A stretch of DNA of 64,000 bases from Oscheius onirici. Taxonomy: Eukaryota > Nematoda > Chromadorea > Rhabditida > Rhabditidae. Positions 15,001-30,000 of this stretch are shown in pieces (the stretch's first letter is position 1; every line of letters begins with the position of its first letter). The stretch spans positions 1,488,001 through 1,552,000 of the forward strand of contig OW051472.1 of the NCBI GenBank assembly GCA_932521025.1, written 5' to 3'. A model generated the notes under the pieces. The model was not told the origin of the DNA. It worked only from the letters and a program-made list of their open reading frames with translations, and ran no database searches. The position numbers and the translations under genes were made by a program.

Positions 15001-18000
15001 CTATACGCATTGTTGAACCAGCACCATCCTTCTGGCAACACGCAAAAACAGAAATTTGATTTGAAGAAAGATAGAAGGCTTAAAAATAGAGTTTTTGGTA
15101 GTCTTTTTTTGTAGTTTTTGACCGTCAAGTGGTGAACAATGTTTTTCATAAGAACTTTCTTCTGAGAATAACTGAAATTTCAACCGAGAAACACGGAACT
15201 TTTCAAAAAAAAAAGTTGCTTCAAACTGTTCATAAACACCTAAACTGTACGATCAATTTGCTCGATTGAACATTTGTAATTCCACAAAACACACCAATAC
15301 ACCATATAAAGGCAAAAAAGTTCTTTTCAGCCCGAAGGCCTGACTCTCCTCGACTACGGTCGTCTGAATACCGACTGTGAGGTCAGACTCTCCCAGGGAG
15401 CCGAGCGAGATTCTGGGAAAATGAAGCAGAGACATGTTTTCGTCTTTGACAAGGTCCTGATCATCTGTCAGAGCAAAAAGGTGGGTCTTGTTTTTGTTTC
15501 AAAAGCACTATAAAGTCAGTTTTTGAAGAGAAAGTCTCGTTTCGAGAAAATCAATGGTCTATTCAAACAAGTGCGCAATTCGAATTGCCATGGGACATTT
15601 TCAACCCAAACGGCGGAAATTTAGCTGCGTAGCATGCAAACATTGGATGCTCAGCCAAGAAAAACCCGGGAGATTCAAATTTTTCGCTCCTTTTTGAACA
15701 GACTGGACGGAAAAACACTGTTCCAGAACAATACCTACGTCTACAAAGGAGCCTTCGTTCTGAATGAACTGAGCATAGACTACGATCACAGTGACAACAA
15801 GTTCGGGACGATTACCAAGTGAGTTTTCTGCTTTTTTTTGCTCTGGAATATTGGTATTTTGAAAAAGCTGTGGCGCATAAAACGAACTCAGAGCCAACGA
15901 TCTGAATATGAGGCACTTGTAAAACTGCAGAAAAATATAGTTTTGGCAAGACCTTTTTTTCTTACCAAGTGTACCAAACGTTTTCTTTACTTCGTACCAA
16001 ACGTTTTCTTAACAATAAGTTTGCAAACTAGTAAGAGTAGACAATAAAAATTTGGTTTTTATTTATGAAAACACTTAGACGAAAAAATGTTTGAAACTGG
16101 AGAAAAAGTGGTATTATATTTTTTTCGTCTAACGATCTGAGAAACTCCAGCGTATTCCTCACTTTGTAACTACTAAGAGTAGAGCATATAAAACTGCTGC
16201 TCCTAGACTCGCCTGTTGTTCGCTATTCGTTTTTGAAGAAAGGTGAACCTCGAACACGGAACAAACGACCGAGAAAGCGATTGTTCTAACCATATTGACG
16301 AAACAAAGTTAGGAGACAATAGAAAAAAAACTTGGTTGTACATCTACGTTCGTTGAAACCTACGTTGTCATCTACGTTCGTTGAAACTGGCCAAAAGTTG
16401 GGGGTTTCTTCATTTTCCTTTCATTATCGTTTTTATTGTAATTTTCTTCTCAAAAACTTGATGCGAAACTTTTACAGAACATGTTTCACGGAATTGCTAT
16501 AACTCAGGTTGTTCGATTGAGCTGCTCCGATGTTGAAGGAGACATAAAAAGTTACCTTTAGAAGGGAAAGTGCGGTAATGCTCACAAAAAAATCCCTAGA
16601 AGGCTAAAAATGACCTTCTTTTCAGGAAGCTAGCCGGCCAGAACATGGTCTACTTGACGCGAGACCCCCGCTCCATGAACAATCCCGAGATCCGTTTTAT
16701 TACTCTGGCTTTCAAGACGAAGCCTCTGATGGAAAAATGGATGGATCAGTTCAAAAAGGCCAGGTTTTTCTCGTTTTATATAGCCTTTGAAGCACATTTT
16801 CCAGGGAAAACGTGAACCCGCCGGAGCAGAGAGAAACCAACCACCGCGTCCATTACCAGACCTTCAAAGCGACGACAAGCCACAAATGTAGCATTTGTGA
16901 GCGCTTTTTGAAGGGACTCATCTTTCAAGGATACAAGTGTGAAAGTAAGCGAGTTTTTGGTATTTTTTAGTTTGTTTGAAGAGAGCGATACCGTAACCTT
17001 CTCATTTGTTACGGGAACCATTTTAAGCCAGTTTAGCGCTCAAAAATAGGATACAGCCAAGAACTACGATTTTAGAATAAGGTTACGGTAACACAAAAAT
17101 ATTCGCAGGATTACGGTTTTTTTTTTAGCTTTTCCTAAAATTAGGTTACAGTAATTCTGGCGATTATCCGTAGCGTAAAAGAAAACTTTAATGTTTCACG
17201 TAGAGGCAATTAGTTGTGCTTTTTATAGACTGCTCTGTTCCATATTCCGTCAGCGAAAAAGCTCAAAAACAGTAAAGTACTACGGTAAAAAATCGATTTG
17301 TCAAACAGATGAAAGAACATCAACAATTTTCATTATTTCAACGACAGTAGAAGGCCTCTAAACTGTTTGGAAAGTTAAGACGCAATGTCTGTAATATCTT
17401 AGCTAAAAACGGGGGGTCCGGCGATAGGACTTTTTTCTTGTCGACTAGGTTAGATAAGTAGTAAACACGCTATTTATGAGTGAATTAGCCTACCCAGTGT
17501 GTTTTTGGGCCGAAATTATTTTTTTGGATTTTCGTATTTTCGCAACTTTTTATTTTAACCTTATTTTTTCACTATTTTTACATTTGAATAAACTTCTCTA
17601 ATGTACTTTTTTACGCTGAATCGATTAAGCATGGTTAGAAGTCGAAAAAATAAGCGTAAAACGTCAAAAAACGCGAAAATGTGGATATTTTTATTTTTTG
17701 AAATTCACATTCCCGCTCTCAAAAAAGCGCGGCAATTTGAACAGTGCAGTTCAAAAAACTCATTTTCCAGATAGAATATCCGTTATTGGGCGAAAACAAA
17801 ATTATTAGGGTAAATGAGGGGTAAGAAGAACTATTTAGCAAAATATTTTTTTCGTCCAATAACGGAAAGGGTAAATTATCGCAAAAATTCGTTTTTTTGG
17901 CCACTTCTAAGGTCCATAACGTTTTTATGAAGCATTTTTTGCCCCACGACGCCTAACCAAAAAATGTTCCTACACATTTGTTCTATCGTTTAAGGCCATT

Positions 18001-21000
18001 TTGAAACATCCAAAATTTCAAAGAAAAAATTTCCAAAAATTTTTTTGGTTTTGAGTTAGGGTGTGGAAAGCACGATATGGGTCCCAAATAGTGCCTCCTG
18101 CAAATTTGAGCCGATTTGGATCATGAGAAGTACCCTATCGCCGCCCCTTCTAAAAATTAAAGGACATTACGTCTTAATTGATAGTCCAGAGGTGGTACAA
18201 AAGATTAAAAATTTCTAACTGAAGACCGAACCAAGAGTGACTGACTGATTTTTCTACAAGATACAAAATTGAGAAAGTTTTTGAAAGTTTAGAGGATCAT
18301 TGTGTTTTCGACGAAAAAAAGTTCAAACAACTTTATTCACGGGGTTCCGTGTGGCGAATCTCCTGGCGGTAGATGCGAGTGGAGGATTACAATTCGAGCT
18401 TCTTCAGTGCTAGTTGGGCCGGGACAGGCTAAAAGTTCGAAAAATCAGCGAAAATACTATTGTTTCAAGAATAGTATTTTGCTTTCCTACGCTTTGTTGT
18501 ACGGTACGGAAATTTTGATGTTTCGCTGTCAGTATACCTAGTTACGTCAGAACTTTTGGTAATATGTTCTGCCGTCGATTTTGATAGAATGACGGTTTCC
18601 GAGTTTTCATCAAAGTGTTTCAAGGGCAGTACGAAGCTTTGGGAACATTTTGGCGACTGATCGGAAGTCTTCATTTGATGGTAGTAATATTAGGTTGAGA
18701 GGTAAGTCTTTGGGTGGAGCCCGTATCTCCTGAACCATACATGCAAAACAAGTTTTCTTTTATTTAAAATTTAAGTCTACTCGAGGCCGAATTAATAGGC
18801 TACATAGGAGGTCTGGATACCTCAACCCCTGAGTACAGGGTGAGTTCAAAATTTCGACCAAAACACTTTTTCGTCCATAACTATTCAGGGTTGCATCCTA
18901 CAAAAAAGTTGTCAACTACAATAATTTTTTTCTCGAAAAGACGAACATTTTGCTTACCGCTCGACTTAATATAAAAAATCTCTGGCCCCTCAGATTAGAC
19001 CCGCACGCAATTGAGCGTGCTCTGGCGTTGATTACGGGGTAAACTTTATCTTTATCTTTATATAAAAAATACCAGACTTTTATGAATTCTTATGAGCTGG
19101 TCAGATCCGGATTTCCCCGACGTAACACTTCTCTGAAAATAATCTTCTAGCGAAACAAGCATGACGAATCCACAACATTTTCCTCATTCTACAGTAGCTA
19201 TTAGCCGCTAAAACATTTTTCATACTGAATCTGAAAGGCGTTAAAAACCATGGACAACTTCTAGACATACGTTTGGAATTTCCAGGAGTTCTTCAAAGTC
19301 AACATTATGTGAAAAAGCTTCGATGGTTTGTTGAAAACGTCGACGACATACCCATTTACTCTCCCTGTCTGGGCCAACTGTTCTTGGTGGAAATTTTTGA
19401 ACAAACTGTAAATATCTTTGACTAACTGAACAAGTTCTCTATTATCCCAGTAGTAGATCTAAAATTTTTTGCCGTCAAAGATTCAAAACTTTCAGCGTTT
19501 CCTGGATCTTATTCGGAATGACTGTCTTTTTGATTTCCACTAGATGGACGCCATTGTTACTCCTTGACTTTTTCATTCTAAAAAACCCCAGAAAAAAATG
19601 GAAAATTTGGAATGACTCTTCTTACCAAAAAGGCATTTTTTTCGAAGATGCAAGCGATACGGAAACATTCAACCCGTTCAAAACGTGTTATACCCTCTCA
19701 TCATAACATTTTTTTTCCAAAAATGTCAAGATGTTTCAATCCTTTACAGCAATACTATTGCCTCAATTTTCTACTGTCCTACATAAATAACAAGTGAAAC
19801 ATTCTCCCATTCGCCTTGATCACAATCAAAATGACTTACAGTCATCTTGATTCTGACATCCAAAACAATGAGACATCATTATGACTCATTCTCACGCCAA
19901 AAAGACGCGAAAATTTAGAAAAATTCCAGTTTGCGGGAACATCTTCCACCGTAGCTGCTTGGCATTGCGGCCGTGTCCTGGTCAACGACGTTCCGTCGCT
20001 CCATCGCCCAGTTTTGGTCAGGCCGATCCGAGGAGGAGGAATTCGCTCATGTGTGAGTCACATTTTTGTTTGTTTTCTAGAAAGTTGGTGTTTTTTTGCA
20101 ACCAATCCACTATGACTATCAAAGGTTTCATCAAAAAATCAGTTTTTACCCCAAGTTTGAAGCCTACAATTTAGAGTTTTTCTGGGAAATTTGAGTTTTT
20201 TTCGAAGACGTAGACGAAGAAGTCTATCAAAGGTTCCCCAAAAAAAGTTAATTTTATAGTAAATTTGAAGCCTAAAAATAGACTTGTTTTCTACGAAATT
20301 TATTTTCCTTTTATTTCAACATTCTAATTGTAAGGCTTGAATTGACCATACAATGTCGAAGCCAAAAAACTAGGTTTGTTTTCTTGGGAAATTTGAACTT
20401 TTTACAACCTAAACATCAATCTGAACAAAGGTTCCATCAAACCAATTGATATTTTCGTTTTGAAGGCTAAAAATTTGTTTTTCTGAGAAATTTGAAATTT
20501 TTTTGTTGCGACTACCACAAAATTGCTTAAAAAGTAAGAACCTGACCGAAGAATCAGCAATATGGAATACTTAGATCAATGATGATGAACTTGAATGTTT
20601 TGTGAATTGTGAACTGTAATGGATCAAAGGTTCCCAGTTTACCTTAGTTTTGAACCACGAAAACTAGAATATTTGTGACGAAGAAAATCGAAGTTTTCTC
20701 AAAAAAATATAGTTTTGTCTAATTGCTGAGGCTTTGAAATTTTGTTTTCACCCGACCAGATTTAGTCATCGAAGTTTCACGGAAAAATGGATTTACCAAG
20801 AGAGTTGAGCACAAAATTGCTTAAAAAGTAAGAAGATTTTTCTGTCGTTTCCCTTCCAGTCGGCACCAATGAATCACATAGTGGTCTGCCGACACGGCTG
20901 TGAGAACACTCACAGCCATAACATTTTGGTGAGGGCCAAAGGGAAAATATGTGTTTGTCCGACGGATGAGTCATAAAACAGACGAATAGAACATAGTACA

Positions 21001-24000
21001 AACGAATAGAGTTTTTTTGTGCTTCACTGATATGACGAAAGAGTGTAGGAACAAGGTATTTTGCTCGTTGTTTTGCTGAATGTGGAAAAATTACTATGTG
21101 AACACCTTTTAAAAAATTTGATTTCAACTTTTCCAGGAGATCACAGAAAGACAAGATTTTGTGATTAGTAAAGGGCGCTTATTTTACTACCTCAAAACAT
21201 TTTCTCTTCATTTTTAGGCCACAAGAAATTCCTTCCTTTTTTCGCTGTCTTGGAAAAACTTTTCCCAATGGGCAGTACATACGTTGAGAATGAAACAGGG
21301 TTGGGGGAAAACCATTACGCGAAATTGCTTACGAGCTGCTCGCCCAACTCTGTCAGGAAAATCCCTCCAAAGAATTGACTAAATAAAATACAGGACTCAT
21401 CGAAACCAGCGAAATGTTTGACATAATGCACTTCTGGTGGACATTTTTTTGGTTTTCGTCAAGTTCCGCCCCTCAATTTGTCTTTCCACCGGCTCAAAGA
21501 AGTATTCCAATTTCTTGGAACATAAAACGAACAAGATCAATCTGACGTGCGGAGTCAACGCTTTCAGCCGAATGTTTTTTGGTTTCAACATTAACATAAC
21601 GGTACAGGAAGAGAAGGTTTTGCGTTGCGCTCGTGACATTATTCCAACTTTCATCTGATCGGTGTTAGATACTTCTTCTAGAAAATTTGGCGTTTTTTTC
21701 ACCGAAAGCTCTGCGTAACTATCGCGCCCGCTCACCCCATGCATATGACAAACCGATGAAACATAAAACGGAAAAGCCCATTTCTTTGCATACTTTCCAA
21801 TACCTTAGACCATTCGGCATTCGTCTTTCTCACAGACTCCAAGGCATTTACCCGAGTTCTTGAAACATGCAGCACTATCCATTTTTGAGGGCCTGCGTTT
21901 CTTTTCCTTACCTTCTCGAAGTATACGTTTTGAGCCTGGAATGCTCCCAAGGAACTACTGGATAACAAGTACTCGTTATGTAGAAGATGCTGCCAAATTG
22001 TTAGCGCAAAAGGAACTTTGCTAGAAAGTTTGACTTTTTTTTTGCTATCGTTCAGGGTCACGCACTGAATTTTCCACCCATCCTAAGAACTATACCAAGT
22101 TTTTGGAACATTAAAAAACAGGCCAAGTTGAATGGAGCCAACAGGCTCGAGCCGGCGGTAGCCGCCAAAGGAAGAGTCTTCTGATAAATATATATTTTCC
22201 AGTAACTCCGTCACCCGTATTGTCGTTCATACCAATTCCCAGAAATATACCAATTTCTTGAAACATAAAATGAGAAAACTATAAGCTCATTGAAGGTTTT
22301 TTTATACGTACGTCCCACAACGCCGGTTAAACTGTTTTCCACACTATTTTCAAATGTTAGTTCCCATTCTTGGAACATAGAAAAAAGGAATGCTAATGTT
22401 TTGAAAATGACGACATGTCGCTTCTCTGCATCTATTCTTTCTTCTCAATCCCTAACCAGTTTCATTACCGTTCTTATCCACTCCACGATATATCCCAAGT
22501 TCGTGGAACATTTGATGAAAAAAACGATTTAGCAAAAGTTGCAATTTTTGCAGCAACGAGGAAAACTACCCTAGCATGTAGCAAAACGTCGAAAATAGTG
22601 GAAAATTGGACAAAAGAAGTTATGTCTGATATAGACTGCTAGCAGCATTGATATCGATGACACATGCTCTCTCTCTCTCCCTCTAACCGGAGAGTATCAA
22701 ATTTCTTAGTGGGATCATCGCATTGGAAGCCTTCTTGTCGTTTCTCAAACTTTCTCGGAAATGTGTGCATTTGGTGACACTAACCGTAATGCATCGATGA
22801 TGTAATTATCCTCAGATTACTAATGTAACTGTGAAACTTCTTTTTTTGTTGCCACAGGGTTCTATCAAGCGCCAAGTTTCGCATATGTCGTGTTTTATAG
22901 CGCTGTTGAAGCAAAACAAAACTATGACTAAAGAAGAGAGTTCCAAAAACAGGTTGCCAAACTGTTGGGTGTACTTGTGTTTTCCCGCCGTTATTTGGAT
23001 CCCGTTACGATTTCCCCGTTTGCCCGCCAAATACGGCATCCTTTGAATCTCTCGTGTTGTTACTAGAGATAGAATTCGTGTCCCTGCCTCGTGCAGATAA
23101 TATTGTTTTCCTTTTCTCTCTTAAATAAATATCTAGAACTCCAAACGTGTTTTCTAAGATATAAAGTTCCACAGATCCACCACAACAACATAACACAAAC
23201 AGTACATTTTATCGCTCTTTTGCACAGAACCAGGCATATTCTTTCAAAAAGATCAGGAATGATTGCTATATGTCGGCAAAAAATAGTTACGTAATGAGAA
23301 TGAAACAAAGAAATATGAACCATTTTTTTCCTTGTGATCGCTAATTTTTTGTAAAAATACAACCAAAGTATTGGGATATGTATACCAGGGTTGCATGGAC
23401 GTTTGTGCCCATTGTTCGTTTTGAACGAACACGAACAGTTCCATGTTCGCTGACGAACGACCGACTGGGCGAATGTTCGGGTTCGGTTCGTTTGACGAAC
23501 ACAAAGTCATAAAGTTCATGTTCGAGACTCGAACAGTGTTGAAAATCTGACGAACTAAAACATTTTTTACACTAAAAATACTCAGAAAACCAGCCATTTC
23601 GGCAAAAAAAATTTGAGTACTGGCAGTTTTTCACACATTTTCTTCCCTTTACCGAACCTGCCTCTCACAGAATTAGGCTCAAAATCACTTTTTTGTTCTG
23701 AAAGCTTGGTTCCGGAGAAATTTTGTGAACTGTTCGTGTTCGGTTCGCAGGCGAACAATAAGTGCAACGTTCGGTCCGTGTTCGTTTGACTCAAAAATGT
23801 CAGGAGCTGTTCGGTTCGTGTTCTTGTTCGCCCAATATGCCGATGTTCATGAAACCCTGGTGTATACGGTATTGCCTAAATAAGTAGGCTATCTCATCTC
23901 AAAGACCTCTATTTTCTTCGAAGCAAAGATTTTTTTCTACTAAAACTTTCGCATATACCATATAAGCAAACTTTTGCTTGAAGACTACTCTGGTTTTTAC

Positions 24001-27000
24001 CAACGTTCTCATACAATCTTGATATAAGATCATATTCTTTGACAAAAAAACTAATAGAGAATACTCAAAAAACGGCTCCTATTGTTCCCATAACCGTGAC
24101 CTCTTACCTCTCCGTCTCTAATTAGCCTCCTCTTCTTTTGACCGAGGGAGAGACGGTAATTTTCTTCAAGTGAGTCTCTGGGAGATGGTCCTTAATAAAC
24201 ACACCCTCATTTCCGGTGACCTTTACCACAGCCTTTTTGATTATTCAGCCGACTGGAGACGGGGCGGAACTAGACACTGGCCGGATATGAGTCATAACGA
24301 GAGGCTCTTTTTCCTCCTTTTTTTCATCTCTTTCCAGAAATTTTTTGACTTTTTTCTAGTTTCAACTTGTAGTTATGTAGATCTCGTTCAGGCTAAGGAC
24401 AGTATGAACAGGCATTCCAACGGGCAGTCAAAAACTATCCGAATTCTTCGTTCCTCTTGTTCAAAAGTCAAACGATATTTTCAATGGCTATTCAAGTTCT
24501 CTTACAAATCCGCCGTAGCTCGGTCAAGGAATGTCGAAAGCAAATTTTGAAATATACCCCTTGATCCCCATGCTATGGGCTATCAAATAACATCTTACTC
24601 GTCATCAAACTCCACCTTGACCTGAAGCACTTCCCTTGTTAGTACGTCGGATCTCTACTATATTTTGTCCTGCTTGAGCAAAAAAAAATATATAAAATTC
24701 TGAAGAAAACCAACACCGAAACATTTTGTATCCTTAGCTCACAAGGCCTTTCGAAAGTGAAAACCAAGCAATCTTGGTCATGTTCTGCCAAGTTGGTGAA
24801 ACACTGAAATTTACAAAACTAGTCTCTAGTTTTGACGCTAAAAGGTCGAAAGCTCGTAGATTTTTTGGATAATTGATGAACGTATTGAATTAACTTCATT
24901 ATACCTGTTATATGGAACTTTTGAAACACAAAAAACCCTACTATTTCCAGTTTTGACAATAATGCTTTATACCTCTTCACAGACCTTTTTTAGACTCAAA
25001 ACATGAAATTTCAGCCTTTTTCATGCTCTGCAAATTTGTAACTTTTTCTCTCTTCTAGAACTTTTCAGAACATTGAAAAGTTCAAAAATGGTGTTTTGAA
25101 AATCAGACAGAACCAAAAAGTGGTTGTGAAGTGACGAGATTGGGTTTTTCATCCTTTTCTCCCTGCTGATGACTCACCCTGTCACACAGAAAGTTTGTCC
25201 AGCTGCACGCGTCGATTTCATATACTGTCTGGCGGGAGAATTAGATAGGCTTTTTAGAGATTTCGTAACTTTCTTCTCACTTCAGTTCTCAATAGCCCAC
25301 CTCATTTCCCTGTTTTTTCTTTACAGAAATCCTGAAGCATATAATTTTTTTCGAAGAGAAAAAGTCGAAGAGAAATCTCCAGCACAAAAACTTGGTTCTG
25401 CCGCGCTAACTAGAAAACGTGAAACATAAACTTTTGGTAATAGCAGGCACCCTCCTCCATTCAAATATTTTGGCGCGCAAGCCATAAATTGACTAAATTC
25501 ACGTTTTTAACCATTTTTCCAGTATTATTTCACGCTCTAGCTGCTTTTATCGAACGCAGCATCAAAAACTACCCCTTGGGTGAGTGTCCAATCGAATAAA
25601 ATAGTGAAAAATCTAGAGAAACTCTCGGGGGGTGCATAAAGTGGACTCTTGTTTACTGACGTTGGTACGGTGCCAACCTGACAGAGACAAAGACACAGAC
25701 AGTGAGTGGTGTTCAATACCGTAACCGTTTGGAATTCATCTCGAGACGCATTCGAACCAATATACCGATTCAAATTCGAAAATTGGCAGCACATTCTTGA
25801 CTGAGTAACCAAATTTTTCGTTTGATGAATTGATGCCTCAAGATTACAGTATCTGCTTCAAAATTTGCCGATAATACTCGAATTTAGGATAAGCGCCAGA
25901 TTGAGACGGTTACGGTACCGAACTCTTCGAACTTGAACAGACTATCCCTTTCGAATAAGCACCAGTGATGTGCGGAAATGACTAAAATCTTTTCCGTGGA
26001 ATTCCGCGGAAATCCGTGAGACCAAAATTTTTTTTTTCGCGTTCCGCGGAACACGGAAATTTTCCAGTTTCGATATCCGCGGAAATATCAAAAATGCTGT
26101 TTTGTAGGTTTTGACTGATTTTTCCGACTTTTTTAGCTTTTCTATTGCACTTAGCGTGTATTAGACCTATTAAAAGATCTCTAAGGTGAAATACTAGCAA
26201 ACAGACAAATGTAGCTGAGCCTAGTCATGCTGGCTCAAAGGAGAGTCGGTTTCTATAACCTAAACTTCAAAGCTTCCTCCAAAGAAACTACCAAAGTAAG
26301 AACCCTTCGCGCACAACAAACAAACATAAACAGATTCCACCAGTAGTAGAGAGATTGGAAATTTTTGATGTTAGAGTCCTCTTGTCATTAAAAATACAAG
26401 CGGTAAACTCGAAAAATAGCAAGAAATGTTGTCGATTATTTCCGCGGAAATTTCGAGGGTCCAAAAAAAATTTTCCACGTTCCGCGGAACGCGGAAATTT
26501 CTTTTTTATTTCCGCGATATTTCCGCGGAATTCCGCGCGGAACGCACATCATTGATAAGCACCGTGTTCCCTGTCTTATTTCAACACTTCCTTTGAAAAA
26601 TTCTTAGAAACTATTTTGATTCACTCTTTCTTCTCCTAGGTTCTCTTTCTATATTTCTTGATCTTGTCATCTCCATTTCTGGACTTGTCTCACTTTTTTT
26701 TCAATGCCCTTTCAGCTAAAGAGAAATCAATGAAATAGCGCTCATTTCTAAGCATATTACCGTAGTTTTGAAGCATTTTCCGGAGAAAAAGAGAACTGGA
26801 AACCTTGAGAGTTTTGATTACCACCCTAACTTTATCCGATTTCAAGCTTCCTCATTCATATGAACCCATTGTGAAACAACGAACTTTTCCGGCTGTTTTT
26901 TTTCTGCTCGAAAAGTTTACTATTCTTTATCGTTTCTGCTTGGCTGTGAGTATATTTTTGCCTCGATCATGTACCGCAGGCCAGGCTGTATCTTTCTAAA

Positions 27001-30000
27001 AGAATTGATCTTGTATCCTATTTATACAATTCCTGGAAACTATTTTGTTTCACTCTTTCCTCTTCCAGCTTCTCTTTTTAGAAATCGCAATTTCACCATC
27101 GTTGCCCCCACTCAAAATAATAACAAAATTCCTCAGATCCCATCCCGAAAACATGTTCACCTCGGACCCAATGTCCATCTATAATCCTCTGGAAGTTCTC
27201 ATGTCTGCTGGCCGAAGGCCATCAGACCTGAACCGACTCTGTTCCGAAAATACCATTGTTCCCCTCACTGACCGCTCAAATTGGGTCAGTTTTGAGGGTT
27301 CTGAAGAGTCGAGGGTGCAGGATGTGAGAACACACTCTAAAATACCCAGTCGAAGTAAGTTTTGGGAATCGATTTCCGTCAATAAACGGGATTGTCGGGG
27401 AAGTTGGCTTATATACAGACATTTTGAAACAAAAAAAGGAAAATTGCAAGTGTTTTTTGTAACTAATTTCACTCGTTTTTTAGTCGGAAAAGGAGACCAA
27501 ATCATCGCCATTTCTACTGTCAGTCCAGCCGATGTCTCATTTCTCCCACTGAATCCAGGAGACAACTTGGAAGTCATCTCCGTCACCGATGAGGGATTCC
27601 TTTTGGTGAGTTTTTCAACTAAAACAAGTTATGTTGGGATATCCAATACGTTGATGCCGTTCCCAAACTAACCAAAGGCAAAGAGCGGCGTAGTACGAAA
27701 AGAATGAAACATTGTGATCGCCAAAAAAATGATGAAAACAACTGAGGAAAGACACAGTGTGTCAAAAGGACTTTTAGAAAAGGGAAAAGAAAAAAATTTC
27801 ACAGCCTAGTGGTACGAGCGCTCGTTTTGCTTGTGAGAGAAACTGTTGCCAATCAGAATTTATATATCCTACGTGTCTCCAAAACTTCTTTGCTACTTTT
27901 TCTGGAGAGATTTTTTGGAGGAAAAAGGGTTTCAGCAACATTTAATTTAAGGGACAGTCCCATTTAGCCAGATGGGAAAGATCTGGAAAGCCAGCGCATT
28001 CAAACCTTAAACACGTCGAATATTAAATGTCCGTGTTTTCCTCATTCCAACCTCATTTTTTCAATTTTTACTTGTTTCTAATCGATTTCTCGTCGAAAAT
28101 TACCCCTAAAATGAGTGGTGGAACGTCAAAATTGGTGGAAAAATGGAAATAGGTTAAAAATTACGTTTTTGATTAAAAATGCTTGTTTCGTCTATTTCCA
28201 TCATTTTTCCGCCAATTTTAGCGTTCCACCACTGATTTTAGGGGTAATTTTTGACGAGAAATCGATTAAAACAAGTAAAAATTGAAAAAAGTAGTGTAGA
28301 ACGAGAAAAACGCAGTGTTTGTCGTGGAACCCGCCACGAAGTTGCCTGATTTCCCCTGCGGGCATGTTCACACACAACGGGACTGTCCAGGCTTGTTGAA
28401 AAGCGCCTGCGCTGCGCTGCGGCCAGGTTGGACTTTGCGGCGGGCTAAAAAAATTCATTTCGCATTTTTTCTGATTTTTTTCGTTTCCAATTACGTCCCC
28501 CGATTACGTTTAGTTTTGCCATCAGAAAAATTGGAAGAAAATCGAAAACTGACAATGAAAATCGAAGAAAACTGCTATTTTTACCGAATTTCGTCAAAAA
28601 CCCACATTTTCTTCTATTTTTGTCGTCAGTTTTCGATTTTCTTCTAATTTTTCTGGTGGCAAAACTAAATCTAATCGGGGGACGTATTTGGAAACAAAAA
28701 AAATCAGAAAAAAATGCGAAATGAATTTTTTTAGCCCGCCGCAAAGTCCAACCTGGCCGCAGCGCAGCTCAGACCGCAGCGCAGCCCAGACCGTAGCGCA
28801 ACAACCCAGAATCAACAAGCCTGGGACTGTCCCTTTAAAGGGACAGTCTCATTGTGTGTGAACGTGTGATCTGGGGGAAATCAGGCAACTTCGTGGCGGG
28901 ACCCACGACAAACTTCTATTTTTGCCTTTTTAGGGGGTTTACACACATTTTTTCAATTTTTTCTTGTTTTCAACCGATTTGTCATCGAAAATTACGTATA
29001 AAATGAGTGGTGGAACGCTATAATTTGTGGAAAAATGACGGGAATAGACGAAAATAACGAATTTCAAGCCAAAAAATGTTTTTTGGTCTATCTCCGTCAA
29101 TTTTCCACCAATTTTGACGTTCCACCACGTTGTTCTTATTTTAGACGTAATTTTCGACGAGTATTTCGAAAAGTTTCAGCAAACGAGGATAATTGCGCGC
29201 AAATGGTCGATTGGCCGATTGCTGAGGAAAACTATTTTCTACCTTGAGACACCTAAACAATTGAAACTGCAAAGTTTTGTGATCTTGACTGAACATTATT
29301 GCTGCCTTCAAGAACTGGATGAATAGAAACATTGGATGAAGTGAAAAAGCATTGCTCAGCTTCGATGAACTGAAAATAGATGTAGTTCCTCCAATAGATA
29401 TCTTTCTGAGAAAACAACGAGGAACATGTTTCGTCTAAAGTTGGTATTTCTTTACTAGTGATGTTTTCTGTTGAATCTTCTGTTGTCGAATGAAAAATTA
29501 CAATAAATGTAAATTTTCAGGCCCACCCCTCCAATAACCGGGCCCGTCAAGGTTTGGTGAATATCAGCAACATTCGAAAAGTCCGGCATCCTAATCTTGG
29601 AACTCCTATCGACAAGATTCATCGAAAAGAGTCTACCGTCTTGCCAAGGAGGCCTGTCAATACACCGTGAGTTTTCAGACAGGTTTTTCCCCACTTACGT
29701 GTATGTAAACAAAGCTTAGAAGCAAAAGAAAAAGTTCCTTTTGTTTAGGAGCGAAGATATAGAGAAAAAGTAACATAGTAATACCAAGAGGTAAAGTGTT
29801 CAAGAAATGGGCTCTCCCGAGAGCTGTTGTAGTCAAAAAGTACCAAATCAACTTGTGAGCGTTTTTCGAATTGTTCGACGTTTCAACGTTCGGCAGATTC
29901 TTTTCATCAAACACAATCGAAAAAGGACAAACGGTTATCAATGAAACAAAAACCTTTTCAAAAAAAAGTTGAAGATCACTGTTCCTTTGCCAGGAAGAAG